NCBI GenBank assembly: GCA_039818945.1
Contig: JBCBSZ010000006.1
Location: 58,036-122,035 of the forward strand
DNA length: 64,000 bases
Source: JBCBSZ01 sp039818945
GTDB lineage: Bacteria; Actinomycetota; Acidimicrobiia; Acidimicrobiales; Poriferisodalaceae
Direction of reading: 5' to 3'
Shown piece after piece: positions 41,731 through 49,224 of the stretch. Positions within the stretch are counted from its first letter, which is position 1. Every line of letters starts with the position of its first letter. A program made the translations under genes and the position numbers. The notes under the pieces are model-generated. The model did not search any database and was not told where the DNA came from. It worked only from the letters and a program-made list of their open reading frames with translations.

Positions 41731-41835
41731 GGCGAACGAGCCTACGGGCCCGAGCGGCCGGTCGAGTGGTGAGTTCGTCGGATGGTTCGACGTTTGAGCA
41801 CGGCACGAACCGTCGACTCCTGGAGCAACCCGAAC

Positions 41836-41841
41836 AGGAGG
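41836..41841 (+). promoter_or_regulatory. Shine-Dalgarno AGGAGG deciding the rhodopsin start
   Basis: AGGAGG ends five bases before GTG 41847, the spacing expected for a strong ribosome site. It supports the 274-residue rhodopsin rather than a longer reading from 41766, whose first 27 residues are hydrophilic and unlike rhodopsin N-termini. Confidence 0.8.
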
Positions 41842-41846
41842 CAACC

Positions 41847-42671
41847 GTGTCCTTCGAGAACTTGTTCTCGTACTCGCCGACCCAATACGAGATCGTCTTC
41901 GGCGTCTTCACCCTGACCGCGGCGGTGTTCGCGGCGTGTCTCGTCTACTCGCTCGTCACCGCCGGCTCGATCGCGCCGAGATATCGGCTGACGTCCTACC
42001 TGACCGGCGTCGTCATGGTGTCGGCCTTCTTCGAGCTCGGCTGGCTGGCGCTGCGATGGGACTCGGTGTTCAGCTTCGACGGATCCGCCTACGTGGTCGG
42101 CGACGAGCTGTTCTCCAACGGCTTCCGGTACATGAACTGGTCGATCGACGTCCCGGTGCTCCTGACCCAACTGCTCATCGTCGGCGGGATCACCGGCACG
42201 CTGTTCCTGAAGCGCTGGGCGGCGTTCGTCGTCGCCGGCCTGGCGATGATCTGGACCGGCTACGTCGGCCAGTTCGACGAGATCGACGGCGGCGCCCAGT
42301 TCTGGATCTGGGGTGCGATCAGCACGGTGTTCTACCTGTGGCTCCTCTGGGTCGCCTACCAGACGATCCGGGACGCCAAGGCCAAGGCCTCGCCGACGGT
42401 GAAGCGGATGTTCTCGGTCGTGTGGGGCCTGTTCGTCGTGTCGTGGACGATCTACCCGGCGGCGTACCTCATGCCGCAGATCTGGGACACCGCCAACGGC
42501 GTGGTGCTGCGCAACATCATCTACAGCGGCGCCGACATCAGCTCGAAGGCGATCTACGGCGTCATCCTCGCCCTGATCGCCCAGCGCCTCAGCGCCGAGC
42601 AGGGGTACCGCCCCGCCGCCGAGAGCGAGAGCTGGCGGGACGACATCGAGGAGATCACCACCGCCGCCTGA
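41847..42671 (+). CDS. Light-driven sodium pump-type microbial rhodopsin (NDQ motif)
   Basis: 274 residues, seven membrane helices. Helix C reads RYMNWSIDVPVLLTQ: R94, N97, D101 and Q108 occupy the R109/N112/D116/Q123 positions of KR2 from Krokinobacter, the NDQ motif of Na+ pumping rhodopsins. Helix G reads GADISSKAIYGVIL, with D230 as second counter-ion and K234 as retinal Schiff-base lysine. Conserved segments VVMVSAFFELGW, TGYVGQFDEI and SWTIYPAAYLMP also match the NaR branch. Proton pumps would have D-T/S-D/E here, so that class is excluded. It should bind retinal and export Na+ (or H+ when Na+ is absent) at the membrane. It sits alone on the plus strand between rpmA and obgE; a strong terminator follows. 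Pumping is inferred from residues, not shown. Confidence 0.93.
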   Translation: MSFENLFSYSPTQYEIVFGVFTLTAAVFAACLVYSLVTAGSIAPRYRLTSYLTGVVMVSAFFELGWLALRWDSVFSFDGSAYVVGDELFSNGFRYMNWSIDVPVLLTQLLIVGGITGTLFLKRWAAFVVAGLAMIWTGYVGQFDEIDGGAQFWIWGAISTVFYLWLLWVAYQTIRDAKAKASPTVKRMFSVVWGLFVVSWTIYPAAYLMPQIWDTANGVVLRNIIYSGADISSKAIYGVILALIAQRLSAEQGYRPAAESESWRDDIEEITTAA

Positions 42672-42698
42672 GCGGTGTGTCGATCACCGTCCGGACGC

Positions 42699-42730
42699 GC
42701 CACCGCCGGCCCCGAGGGGCCGGCGGTGGC
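42699..42730. terminator. Bidirectional terminator between the rhodopsin and rpmA genes
   Basis: A perfect 15-bp stem (GCCACCGCCGGCCCC at 42699-42713, inverse at 42716-42730) closed by GA lies midway between the convergent rhodopsin and rpmA stops. It should end both transcripts. It marks the rhodopsin as a separate transcription unit. No long T-run accompanies it. Confidence 0.75.
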
Positions 42731-42752
42731 AGCGCGTTCGGGTGAGTGCTGC

Positions 42753-43007
42753 TCAGTCGGTGGGCAACACGTCGACGAGCTTGCGGCCGCGACGGGAGCC
42801 GAACTTGATCTGGCCATCGGCGGTGGCGAAGAGCGTGTCGTCGCCGCCACGACCGACGTTGCGGCCCGGGTGGATCCGGGTGCCGCGCTGGCGGACGATG
42901 ATCGAGCCCGCGGTCACGACCTCGCCGTCGTAGGCCTTGACGCCGAGCCGCTTCGACTGGGAGTCACGACCGTTCTTGGTGGAGCCTGCGCCCTTGGTCT
43001 TGGACAT
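42753..43007 (-). CDS. rpmA: 50S ribosomal protein L27
   Basis: 84 residues. The N-terminus MSKTKGAGSTKNGRDSQ is the L27 signature, and RLGVKAYDGEVVTAGSIIVR and RIHPGRNVGRGGDDTLFA follow. L27 lies near the peptidyl-transfer centre. It begins two bases after rplU ends. Codon use is typical of a highly expressed gene. Confidence 0.97.
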   Translation of the reverse strand: MSKTKGAGSTKNGRDSQSKRLGVKAYDGEVVTAGSIIVRQRGTRIHPGRNVGRGGDDTLFATADGQIKFGSRRGRKLVDVLPTD

Positions 43008-43009
43008 GA

Positions 43010-43321
43010 CTACCCCTTGCTGATGCCGGTGATCTCGAGCCGCGTGTAGCGCTGGCGATGGCCCCAGCGACGACGGCTCCTGGTCTTGTTCTTGTAGGTG
43101 AAGCCGGTGATCTTCGGGCCCTTGATCTCGCCGACCACGCGGGCGGCCACGGAGGCCCCGCTCAGCTCGTCGGCGGTCGAGAGCACAGCATCACCATCGA
43201 CGAGCAGGACGGGGTCGAGGGTGACCTCGTCGCCCTCGGCCGCGTGGAGCAGCTCGACGTCGATGGTCTGGCCCTGCTCGACGCGGGCCTGCTTTCCACC
43301 GGACTGGATGACAGCGTACAT
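43010..43321 (-). CDS. rplU: 50S ribosomal protein L21
   Basis: 103 residues. MYAVIQSGGKQARVEQGQTI and YKNKTRSRRRWGHRQRYTRL are the L21 signature ends. It forms the standard rplU-rpmA pair. Upstream, 52 bases separate it from the rne stop, so it may be co-transcribed from the rne side. Confidence 0.97.
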   Translation of the reverse strand: MYAVIQSGGKQARVEQGQTIDVELLHAAEGDEVTLDPVLLVDGDAVLSTADELSGASVAARVVGEIKGPKITGFTYKNKTRSRRRWGHRQRYTRLEITGISKG

Positions 43322-43373
43322 ACGGCGCTCGATGGTACTCGGAGAACGACGCCGAGCCTCACGGATCGCCGGA

Positions 43374-45227
43374 TCAGCTGCTCCCGAGGTTGGAGGCGTC
43401 GAGCACGACGCCCCGACCGGCGCACTGGTCGCACGTCGAGGACATCGACTCGAGCAGGCCCTCGCCGATCCGCTTGCGGGTCATCTCGACCAGGCCCAGG
43501 TCGGAGACGTCGTAGACCTGGGTCCGCGTCTTGTCGCGGGCCAACGCCTCGCGGAACACCTTCACGACCTCGCGGCGGTGATCGGCGACCTCCATGTCGA
43601 CGTAGTCGATGACGATGATCCCGCCGATGTCGCGCAGGCGGAGCTGCTTCGCGATCTCCTCGGCGGCCTCCAGGTTGTTCCGGAAGACCGTCTCCTCCAG
43701 GCTCGACTTGCCCACGTTCTTGCCGGTGTTGACGTCGATGACCGTGAGCGCCTCGGTGTGCTCGATGATGAGCGAGCCACCCGAGGGCAGCCACACCTTG
43801 CGGTCGAGGGCCTTCATCACCTGCTCGTGGACGTGGTGGCGCTCGAAGAGCGGGAGCCCCTCGGCCTCGACGTCGTAGTACTCGATGCGCTCGGCGAGGG
43901 CCGGCGTCACGGCCCGCATGTACGAGGCGACCTGCTCGTACAGCTCGCGATCGTCGATGATGATGCCGCGGTAGTCCTTGTTGAACTCCTCGCGGATGAC
44001 CCGCACGGCCATGTCGGGCTCGGTGTAGAGCAGGGCCGGCGCCTTGGAGGACTTCGCGAGGGCGTCGATCTGGCGCCACTGCTCGCCGAGGCGTTGGACG
44101 TCGCGCTCGATCTCCTCGGCGGTGACGTCCTCGGCGGCCGTGCGCACGATCAGGCCGTGCTCCTTCGGCTTGACCCGCTCGAGGATCGACCGGAGGCGCT
44201 TGCGCTCGCCGTCGTGGAGGCGCTTGGAGATGCCGAAGGTGTCGGGCTGACCCGGGACGAGCACCACGAACCGGCCCGGGAGCGAGACCTCGGTCGTGAG
44301 CCGGGCGCCCTTGTGGGCGATCGGGTTCTTCGTGACCTGGCAGAGGATGTTCTGCTTGGCCGTCAGCATGTCCTCGATGCGAGGCTTCTCGCCCTTCTTG
44401 GTGTCGACCTCGTCGGCGTCGTAGCTGACGTCGCCCCGATAGAGCACCGCGTTCTTGGGGGTGCCGATGTCGACGAAGGCTGCCTCCATGCCCGGCAGGA
44501 CGTTCTGGACCCGGCCGAGGTAGATGTTGCCGTGGATCTCCGAGACGTTGTCGGAGGGTCGAGACACGTAGTGCTCGATCAGGTTCCGGCCTTCGAGCAC
44601 CGAGATCTGGGTGAGCCCCGAGCTGCCGTGACCGTGGACGCACATGAGGTACCGACCGACCGGCCGCCCCTTGCGGCTGCGGCCCCGCCGGCGGGCGAGG
44701 GATGCCTCGTCGAGCTCGACGGGGTCGACCCCGTTGATCGACGACGTGGCCTCGACCGGCGTCGGCTGACCCTGGCCGCTGCGGCCGCCGCCACCACCGC
44801 CGCCACCTCGACCGCGTCCGCCCCGACGGCGCCGGCGACGTCCGCTCGACGAGCCGCCCTCGCCCTGCGGGTTGCCGCCGTTGCCCTGGCCGCGCTGACC
44901 GCCGTTGCCCTGGCCACCGGACCGGTTGCCCTGGCCGCCCTGCTGGTCGCCACCATCGCCCCGGCCACCGGACCGGTCGCCGCCGTTGCCCTGGCCGCCC
45001 TGCTGGTTCTCGGACGCGGCGGCTCCCTGGCCGCCTCCGCCGCCCGAGCGGCGACGACGCCGCCGTCGTCCGCTGCCGGTCTTCGCCGTCGCGTCGCCGG
45101 AGCCGCCTCCGGCTCCTCCTGCGTCAGTCGCCGTGGGCGTGGGTGGTGGCACCTTCGGCACGAGATGGGGCGCCGAGCCCCGATCGTCCGGCGGGGCGGT
45201 GTCGCCGCCCGCTGCCTCTTCGGCCAT
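43374..45227 (-). CDS. rne: Ribonuclease E/G
   Basis: 617 residues. The first ~190 residues are disordered, with Gly/Gln/Asn-rich repeats (QGGQGN-type, 44850-45010) and Arg tracts. The catalytic part begins near LTQISVLEGRNLIEHYVSRP: an S1 domain with GNIYLGRVQNVLPGMEAAFVD, the DNase I-like subdomain with TVIDVNTGKNVGKSS and IIVIDYVDM (Mg-binding Asp), and the Zn-link CDQCAGRG near the C-terminus. The enzyme initiates mRNA decay and processes rRNA. ATG 45227 follows GGAAGG. An alternative start ten codons upstream is possible. The extension before the catalytic core is an actinobacterial layout. Confidence 0.93.
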   Translation of the reverse strand: MAEEAAGGDTAPPDDRGSAPHLVPKVPPPTPTATDAGGAGGGSGDATAKTGSGRRRRRRRSGGGGGQGAAASENQQGGQGNGGDRSGGRGDGGDQQGGQGNRSGGQGNGGQRGQGNGGNPQGEGGSSSGRRRRRRGGRGRGGGGGGGGRSGQGQPTPVEATSSINGVDPVELDEASLARRRGRSRKGRPVGRYLMCVHGHGSSGLTQISVLEGRNLIEHYVSRPSDNVSEIHGNIYLGRVQNVLPGMEAAFVDIGTPKNAVLYRGDVSYDADEVDTKKGEKPRIEDMLTAKQNILCQVTKNPIAHKGARLTTEVSLPGRFVVLVPGQPDTFGISKRLHDGERKRLRSILERVKPKEHGLIVRTAAEDVTAEEIERDVQRLGEQWRQIDALAKSSKAPALLYTEPDMAVRVIREEFNKDYRGIIIDDRELYEQVASYMRAVTPALAERIEYYDVEAEGLPLFERHHVHEQVMKALDRKVWLPSGGSLIIEHTEALTVIDVNTGKNVGKSSLEETVFRNNLEAAEEIAKQLRLRDIGGIIVIDYVDMEVADHRREVVKVFREALARDKTRTQVYDVSDLGLVEMTRKRIGEGLLESMSSTCDQCAGRGVVLDASNLGSS

Positions 45228-45244
45228 GTCGAGTCCTTCCGTCT

Positions 45245-45266
45245 CGGCGCGCGGCATCGCGCGCCG
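45245..45266 (-). promoter_or_regulatory. Hairpin in the rne leader
   Basis: CGGCGCGC and its inverse GCGCGCCG enclose a six-base loop, ending 17 bases upstream of the rne ATG. RNase E autoregulates through its own leader in other bacteria, so the stem may be a processing or regulatory site; direct evidence is lacking. Confidence 0.35.
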
Positions 45267-45296
45267 GGGTGAGGCGGGCGCGAGTCGACCGGGTCG

Positions 45297-46013
45297 TCAC
45301 GATGCCCGCACCTCGGCGAGCTCGCGGACCGGGTCGAGCATCGAGATGGGCTCCCGACGCTCGCCGTCGCCTTCGATCCATTGCTGCGTCCGCCGCGACA
45401 GCCCCAGCTCGAGCTCGGGATGGGTCGCGGCGATGAGCTCGGCCGGCCGCACGCTGAACGGCTTGGTCGCGAGCTCGACGGAGAACGCCTGCCCGTGCTC
45501 GGACGCACCGAGCGGGACGAGGCTCCCCAGTGCGGAGCGGAGGTCCACCTCGACCTCACGCCCCTTGCGCTGCCGTACGTACGGCAGCGAGTCGGCCTCG
45601 AGCAGCTCGCGAACGAGCGCTTCGGCCGAGTCCGGTCCGATCTGTCGCACCTCGAACCACCAGGTGCAGGCGATCACGGACTCCTGCAGCGACGGCGTCG
45701 ATCGTTCGATCGCCTTCGCTGCGGTCACCTCGAACCCGACGGGCAGGGCAGCGGTCAGCGCCTCGCACAGGGGTCCGGGTTCGACCGGCTCGTCGAGGAG
45801 CAGGTCGAGGTACTCACCGTCGGACTCGTCGCCGGTCGGCAGGGCCAGGCCGAAGCTCAGCCGGGGCCGGGGCGAGAAGCCCTGGGTGTAGGCGATGGGG
45901 ACACCGGCGCGCCGGAGCGCCCGCTCCCAGATGCGGGCGACGTCGCGATGACCGGTGAAGCGGACCTTGCCCCGCTTGGTGAAGCGGAGGCGGATGGAGG
46001 TCGCAGCGGTCAT
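45297..46013 (-). CDS. TIGR03936/DUF2344 family protein
   Basis: 238 residues. It begins IRLRFTKRGKVRFTGHRDVARIWERALRR, continues with TQGFSPRPRLSFGLALPTG, and matches the DUF2344 family that almost always accompanies the adjacent radical SAM protein. The biochemical role is unknown; radical SAM association suggests RNA or protein modification. It overlaps the radical SAM stop by four bases and precedes rne, a conserved order. Confidence 0.88.
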   Translation of the reverse strand: MTAATSIRLRFTKRGKVRFTGHRDVARIWERALRRAGVPIAYTQGFSPRPRLSFGLALPTGDESDGEYLDLLLDEPVEPGPLCEALTAALPVGFEVTAAKAIERSTPSLQESVIACTWWFEVRQIGPDSAEALVRELLEADSLPYVRQRKGREVEVDLRSALGSLVPLGASEHGQAFSVELATKPFSVRPAELIAATHPELELGLSRRTQQWIEGDGERREPISMLDPVRELAEVRAS

Positions 46014-47965
46014 CGGGCCGCACCCGCCGGCTTGGCGCCGAGGAAGCGCACCGGGGCGCTCCCCGCGGCGACCAGGTCCTGACCGGTGCCCTGGGAACCG
46101 CCCGCCGGCGGCACCGGCGAGGCGACGACGTGCTCGACGCCGTACTCGGTGCACGCGCCGCAGTCGTAGCACGGCGTCCAGCGGCAGTCGGGCAGGCCGG
46201 CGCCGGCGAGCGCGTCCTGCCAGTCCTGCCAGAGGAAGTCGCGGTGGAGCCCGGCGCGGAGGTGGTCCCACGGGAGGATCTCGTCCTCGTGGCGGTGGCG
46301 GGTGGTGTACCACTCGAGATCGAGGCCCTCCGCCGCCATCGCCTCGGTCCAGCGGTCGAGATCGAAGCGCTCGGTCCACTCCTGGAAGGTGCCGCCGGCC
46401 CGCCACACCCGCTCGATGACCGCGCCGATGCGGCGATCGCCCCGGGAGGCGAGGCCCTCGGCCAACGAGGCAGCCGGCTCGTGCCACTTGATCTGCACCC
46501 GTGTCTTGCGGACCGCGTTGCGCACGAGGTTGACCTTGCGCTGCAGCTCGTCGACGCCGTTCATCCCGAACCACTGGAACGGGGTGTGCGCCTTCGGGAC
46601 GAACCCGCCCAGCGACACCGTGACCGACGCGCCCTTGGTGTAGCCCTTGCCGATCTCGACGCAGCGCTTGCCCAGCTCGGCGATCGCCTCGGTGTCGTCG
46701 TCCATCTCGGACGGCAGGCCGGTGAGGAAGTACAGCTTCATCCGCTGCCAGCCCTCGGAGTAGGCCGACTCGACGGCCGCGTACAGGTCGTCCTCGGTGA
46801 TGAGCTTGTTGATGACCTGACGCAGCCGCCACGACCCGGCCTCGGGAGCGAACGTGAGTCCGCTGCGGCGGGCCTTGGCGACCTGCGCGGCGACGCCGAC
46901 GGTGAAGGCGTCGACCCGCAGGCTCGGCAGCGAGATCGAGACCCGGCCGCAGTTCACCGGGTCGGACATGGTCGCCTCGGTGACCTGCTCGATGCCGGAG
47001 AAGTCGGCGGTCGACAGCGAGGTGAGGCTGACCTCGTCGTAGCCGGTCCGGCGCAGGCCGTCGCCGATCATCCGGGTGACCTGCTCGGCCGGGCGCTCGC
47101 GCACCGGGCGGGTGATCATCCCCGCCTGGCAGAAGCGGCAGCCCCGCGTGCAGCCCCGGAACACCTCGACGTTGAGCCGGTCGTGCACGACCTCGGTCAA
47201 CGGGACGAGCTGGCGACGCGGGTACGGCCAGTCGGTCAGATCGGCGATCGTGCGCTTCTCGACCACCTCGGGGACGTCGGGGTAGCGCGGCGTCACCTCG
47301 GCGAGGTGCGGGCCGTCGTAGGCCACGTCGTAGAGCGAGGGCACGTAGACGCCCTCGATGCCGGCGAGGTCGCGCAGCAGCCGCTCGCGCGAGCCCGCGG
47401 GCTTGCCGGCGCGCTTCCACGGGGCGACGACCTCGGTGATGTCGGAGACGACCTCTTCGCCGTCGCCGAGCACCACCAGATCGACGAAGTCGGCAACGGG
47501 CTCGGGGTTGAACGCGGCGTGCCCGCCGACCGCGACGAGCGGATCGTCGTCGGCGCGTCGGGCGGTGTGGATCGGGACGCCGGCCAGGTCGAGGCAGTTG
47601 AGCAGGTTCGTGTAGACCAGCTCGGCGGAGAGGTTGAAGGCGAGGACGTCGAAGGCCCCGGCCGCCCGATGGGTGTCGACCGAGAACAGCGGCACACCGT
47701 TGCCCCGGAGCTGCTCCTCGAGGTCGACCCATGGCGCGTAGGTGCGCTCGGCCAGCGCGTCGTCGCGTTCGTTGAGGATCTCGTACAGGATCTGCAGGCC
47801 CTGGTTGGGCAGCCCCACCTCGTAGGTGTCGGGGTACCCCAGCAGCCAGGCGACCTTGTGGGGAGCCCAGTCGGGGGTGACCATGCCGTCCTCGCCACCG
47901 ATGTAGCGGGCGGGCTTCTGCACACGCGGCAACAGCGGTTCGAGGCGCGGCCAGAGGTCGGTCAT
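46010..47965 (-). CDS. B12-binding-type radical SAM protein (TIGR03960 family)
   Basis: 651 residues. An N-terminal part of B12-binding-like fold (ARYIGGEDGMVTPDWAPHKV, VDLVVLGDGEEVVSDI) precedes the radical SAM core with CTRGCRFCQAGMI, holding the three [4Fe-4S] cysteines. The C-terminus has a CxxC-type cluster of cysteines (CRWTPCYDCGACTEYG). It is conserved beside DUF2344 and rne in many bacteria, but its reaction is not known. Start ATG 47965 (four codons into the longest frame) is preferred. A 123-base gap separates it from rodA. Confidence 0.88.
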   Translation of the reverse strand: MTDLWPRLEPLLPRVQKPARYIGGEDGMVTPDWAPHKVAWLLGYPDTYEVGLPNQGLQILYEILNERDDALAERTYAPWVDLEEQLRGNGVPLFSVDTHRAAGAFDVLAFNLSAELVYTNLLNCLDLAGVPIHTARRADDDPLVAVGGHAAFNPEPVADFVDLVVLGDGEEVVSDITEVVAPWKRAGKPAGSRERLLRDLAGIEGVYVPSLYDVAYDGPHLAEVTPRYPDVPEVVEKRTIADLTDWPYPRRQLVPLTEVVHDRLNVEVFRGCTRGCRFCQAGMITRPVRERPAEQVTRMIGDGLRRTGYDEVSLTSLSTADFSGIEQVTEATMSDPVNCGRVSISLPSLRVDAFTVGVAAQVAKARRSGLTFAPEAGSWRLRQVINKLITEDDLYAAVESAYSEGWQRMKLYFLTGLPSEMDDDTEAIAELGKRCVEIGKGYTKGASVTVSLGGFVPKAHTPFQWFGMNGVDELQRKVNLVRNAVRKTRVQIKWHEPAASLAEGLASRGDRRIGAVIERVWRAGGTFQEWTERFDLDRWTEAMAAEGLDLEWYTTRHRHEDEILPWDHLRAGLHRDFLWQDWQDALAGAGLPDCRWTPCYDCGACTEYGVEHVVASPVPPAGGSQGTGQDLVAAGSAPVRFLGAKPAGAAR

Positions 47966-48007
47966 GATCGGGACCACGGTACACCCACCCCTGTGGACTC
48001 CGACGAT

Positions 48008-48030
48008 GGCCGGCCGCCGCCCAGCCGGCC
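48008..48030 (-). terminator. Possible terminator downstream of rodA
   Basis: GGCCGGC (48008-48014) and GCCGGCC (48024-48030) form a 7-bp stem with a 9-base loop, 58 bases past the rodA stop in its direction. No T-run is present, so strength is uncertain. It would partially separate the mre-rodA operon from the radical SAM gene. Confidence 0.4.
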
Positions 48031-48087
48031 GCCGTCCGTGAGGTACCGCTCTCCGTGGTCAGTCGGCCGCAACTGCCGGCGTGCTGG

Positions 48088-49224
48088 TCAGCGGAAGCGC
48101 CGGGCGTGGACGCCGAGCACGAGGCCGATCGCCGTCCACGCCATGATCGTGGACGAGCCGCCGTGGGACAGGAAGGGCAGTGGGATCCCGGTGATCGGCA
48201 TGACGCCGACGGTCATGCCGACGTTCTGGAAGATCTGGAACATGAACATCGACAGCACGCCGAGGATGACCAGCGTGCCGAAGCCGTCCCGGGCGAGCGC
48301 GGCGAGTCGCCACAGGCGCCAGATGAGGAACGCGTAGAGCGTCAGGACCGTGCCGGCGCCGACGAAGCCGAACTCCTCGGCGACGGCCGTGAAGATGAAA
48401 TCGGTGTGCTGTTCGGGCACGAAGTCACCGCTCGTCTGGGTGCCCTCCAGCCATCCCCGGCCGGTCAGCCCGCCGGCCCCGATCGCGATCTCGGACTGCT
48501 CGCCGTTGTAGCGGTACTCCTCCGGGGCGTCGTCGTTGAGGAAGCTCGTCAGCCGCGCCTCCTGGGGTTCGGGCAACAGCCCGAGGGTCAGCACCGCCGT
48601 GACGCCGACGATCGCCACGACGGTGGCGCCCACGATGTGCGATGCCCGAGCGCCACCGACCAGGAAGATGCCCATCGTGATGGCGACGAACACGAGCATC
48701 GTGCCCACGTCGGGCTGGGCCAGGATCAAGAGCATCGGCGCGCCGGCGATGGCGAGCCCGGTGACGAATCGATCGAGCCCGGCGCCCGGCCCGCTCGCCG
48801 ACACGAACGCGGCGAGCGCGACGATCACGCTGAGCTTGGCGAACTCCGACGGCTGCAGCTGGAAGCCGGGCAGCTGGAACCACGACGTGGCCCCGTTGAT
48901 CTCGCGTCCGAGGACCAGCACCGCGACCAGGGAGAGCATCGTGACGGCGTAGAGCTGGGCCGACCAGTCCCGCAGCACCTTGTGGTCGACGAACCACGTG
49001 ATCACCGCTGCGGTGAGCCCCACGGCGAGGAAGGTGATCTGGCGCTGGCCGTAGAAGAACGGATCGTCGCCGGCGGCGGTCAGGCTGCGCTGCGTCGCGC
49101 TGTAGATCGCGGCGACGCCGATGACCGACAGCGCCAGGCAGACGAGGACGATGCTCCAGTCGATGTGACGGGCGGGTGCCCGCGGGTCGGTGCTGCCGAG
49201 CGGTCGGGTGCGCAGCGCCGTCAC
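48088..49224 (-). CDS. rodA: Rod shape-determining protein RodA (SEDS glycosyltransferase)
   Basis: 378 residues with ten membrane helices. SEDS motifs include WFQLPGFQLQPSEFAKLSVI, LAQPDVGTMLVF, EQHTDFIFTAVAEEFGFVG and PITGIPLPFLSHGGSS; the Asp in QPDVG-type loops is catalytic in RodA. It polymerises peptidoglycan with the adjacent PBP2. It overlaps the mrdA stop by four bases. The pair supports rod-shaped growth. Confidence 0.94.
   Translation of the reverse strand: MTALRTRPLGSTDPRAPARHIDWSIVLVCLALSVIGVAAIYSATQRSLTAAGDDPFFYGQRQITFLAVGLTAAVITWFVDHKVLRDWSAQLYAVTMLSLVAVLVLGREINGATSWFQLPGFQLQPSEFAKLSVIVALAAFVSASGPGAGLDRFVTGLAIAGAPMLLILAQPDVGTMLVFVAITMGIFLVGGARASHIVGATVVAIVGVTAVLTLGLLPEPQEARLTSFLNDDAPEEYRYNGEQSEIAIGAGGLTGRGWLEGTQTSGDFVPEQHTDFIFTAVAEEFGFVGAGTVLTLYAFLIWRLWRLAALARDGFGTLVILGVLSMFMFQIFQNVGMTVGVMPITGIPLPFLSHGGSSTIMAWTAIGLVLGVHARRFR

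Noticed and set aside
41766..41846. Longer rhodopsin reading starting at GTG 41766
   Set aside because: The added 27 residues are hydrophilic and unlike the family, and the AGGAGG site fits GTG 41847.
41847..42671. Annotating the rhodopsin as a proton pump (actinorhodopsin or proteorhodopsin)
   Set aside because: The helix C positions read N, D, Q rather than D, T/S, E/D, and the spacing N-4-D-7-Q is exactly that of KR2-type pumps.
43098..45272. A 724-codon plus-strand open frame over rplU and rne
   Set aside because: It lies entirely opposite two highly conserved genes and shows Asp/Val/Leu-biased sequence without motifs.
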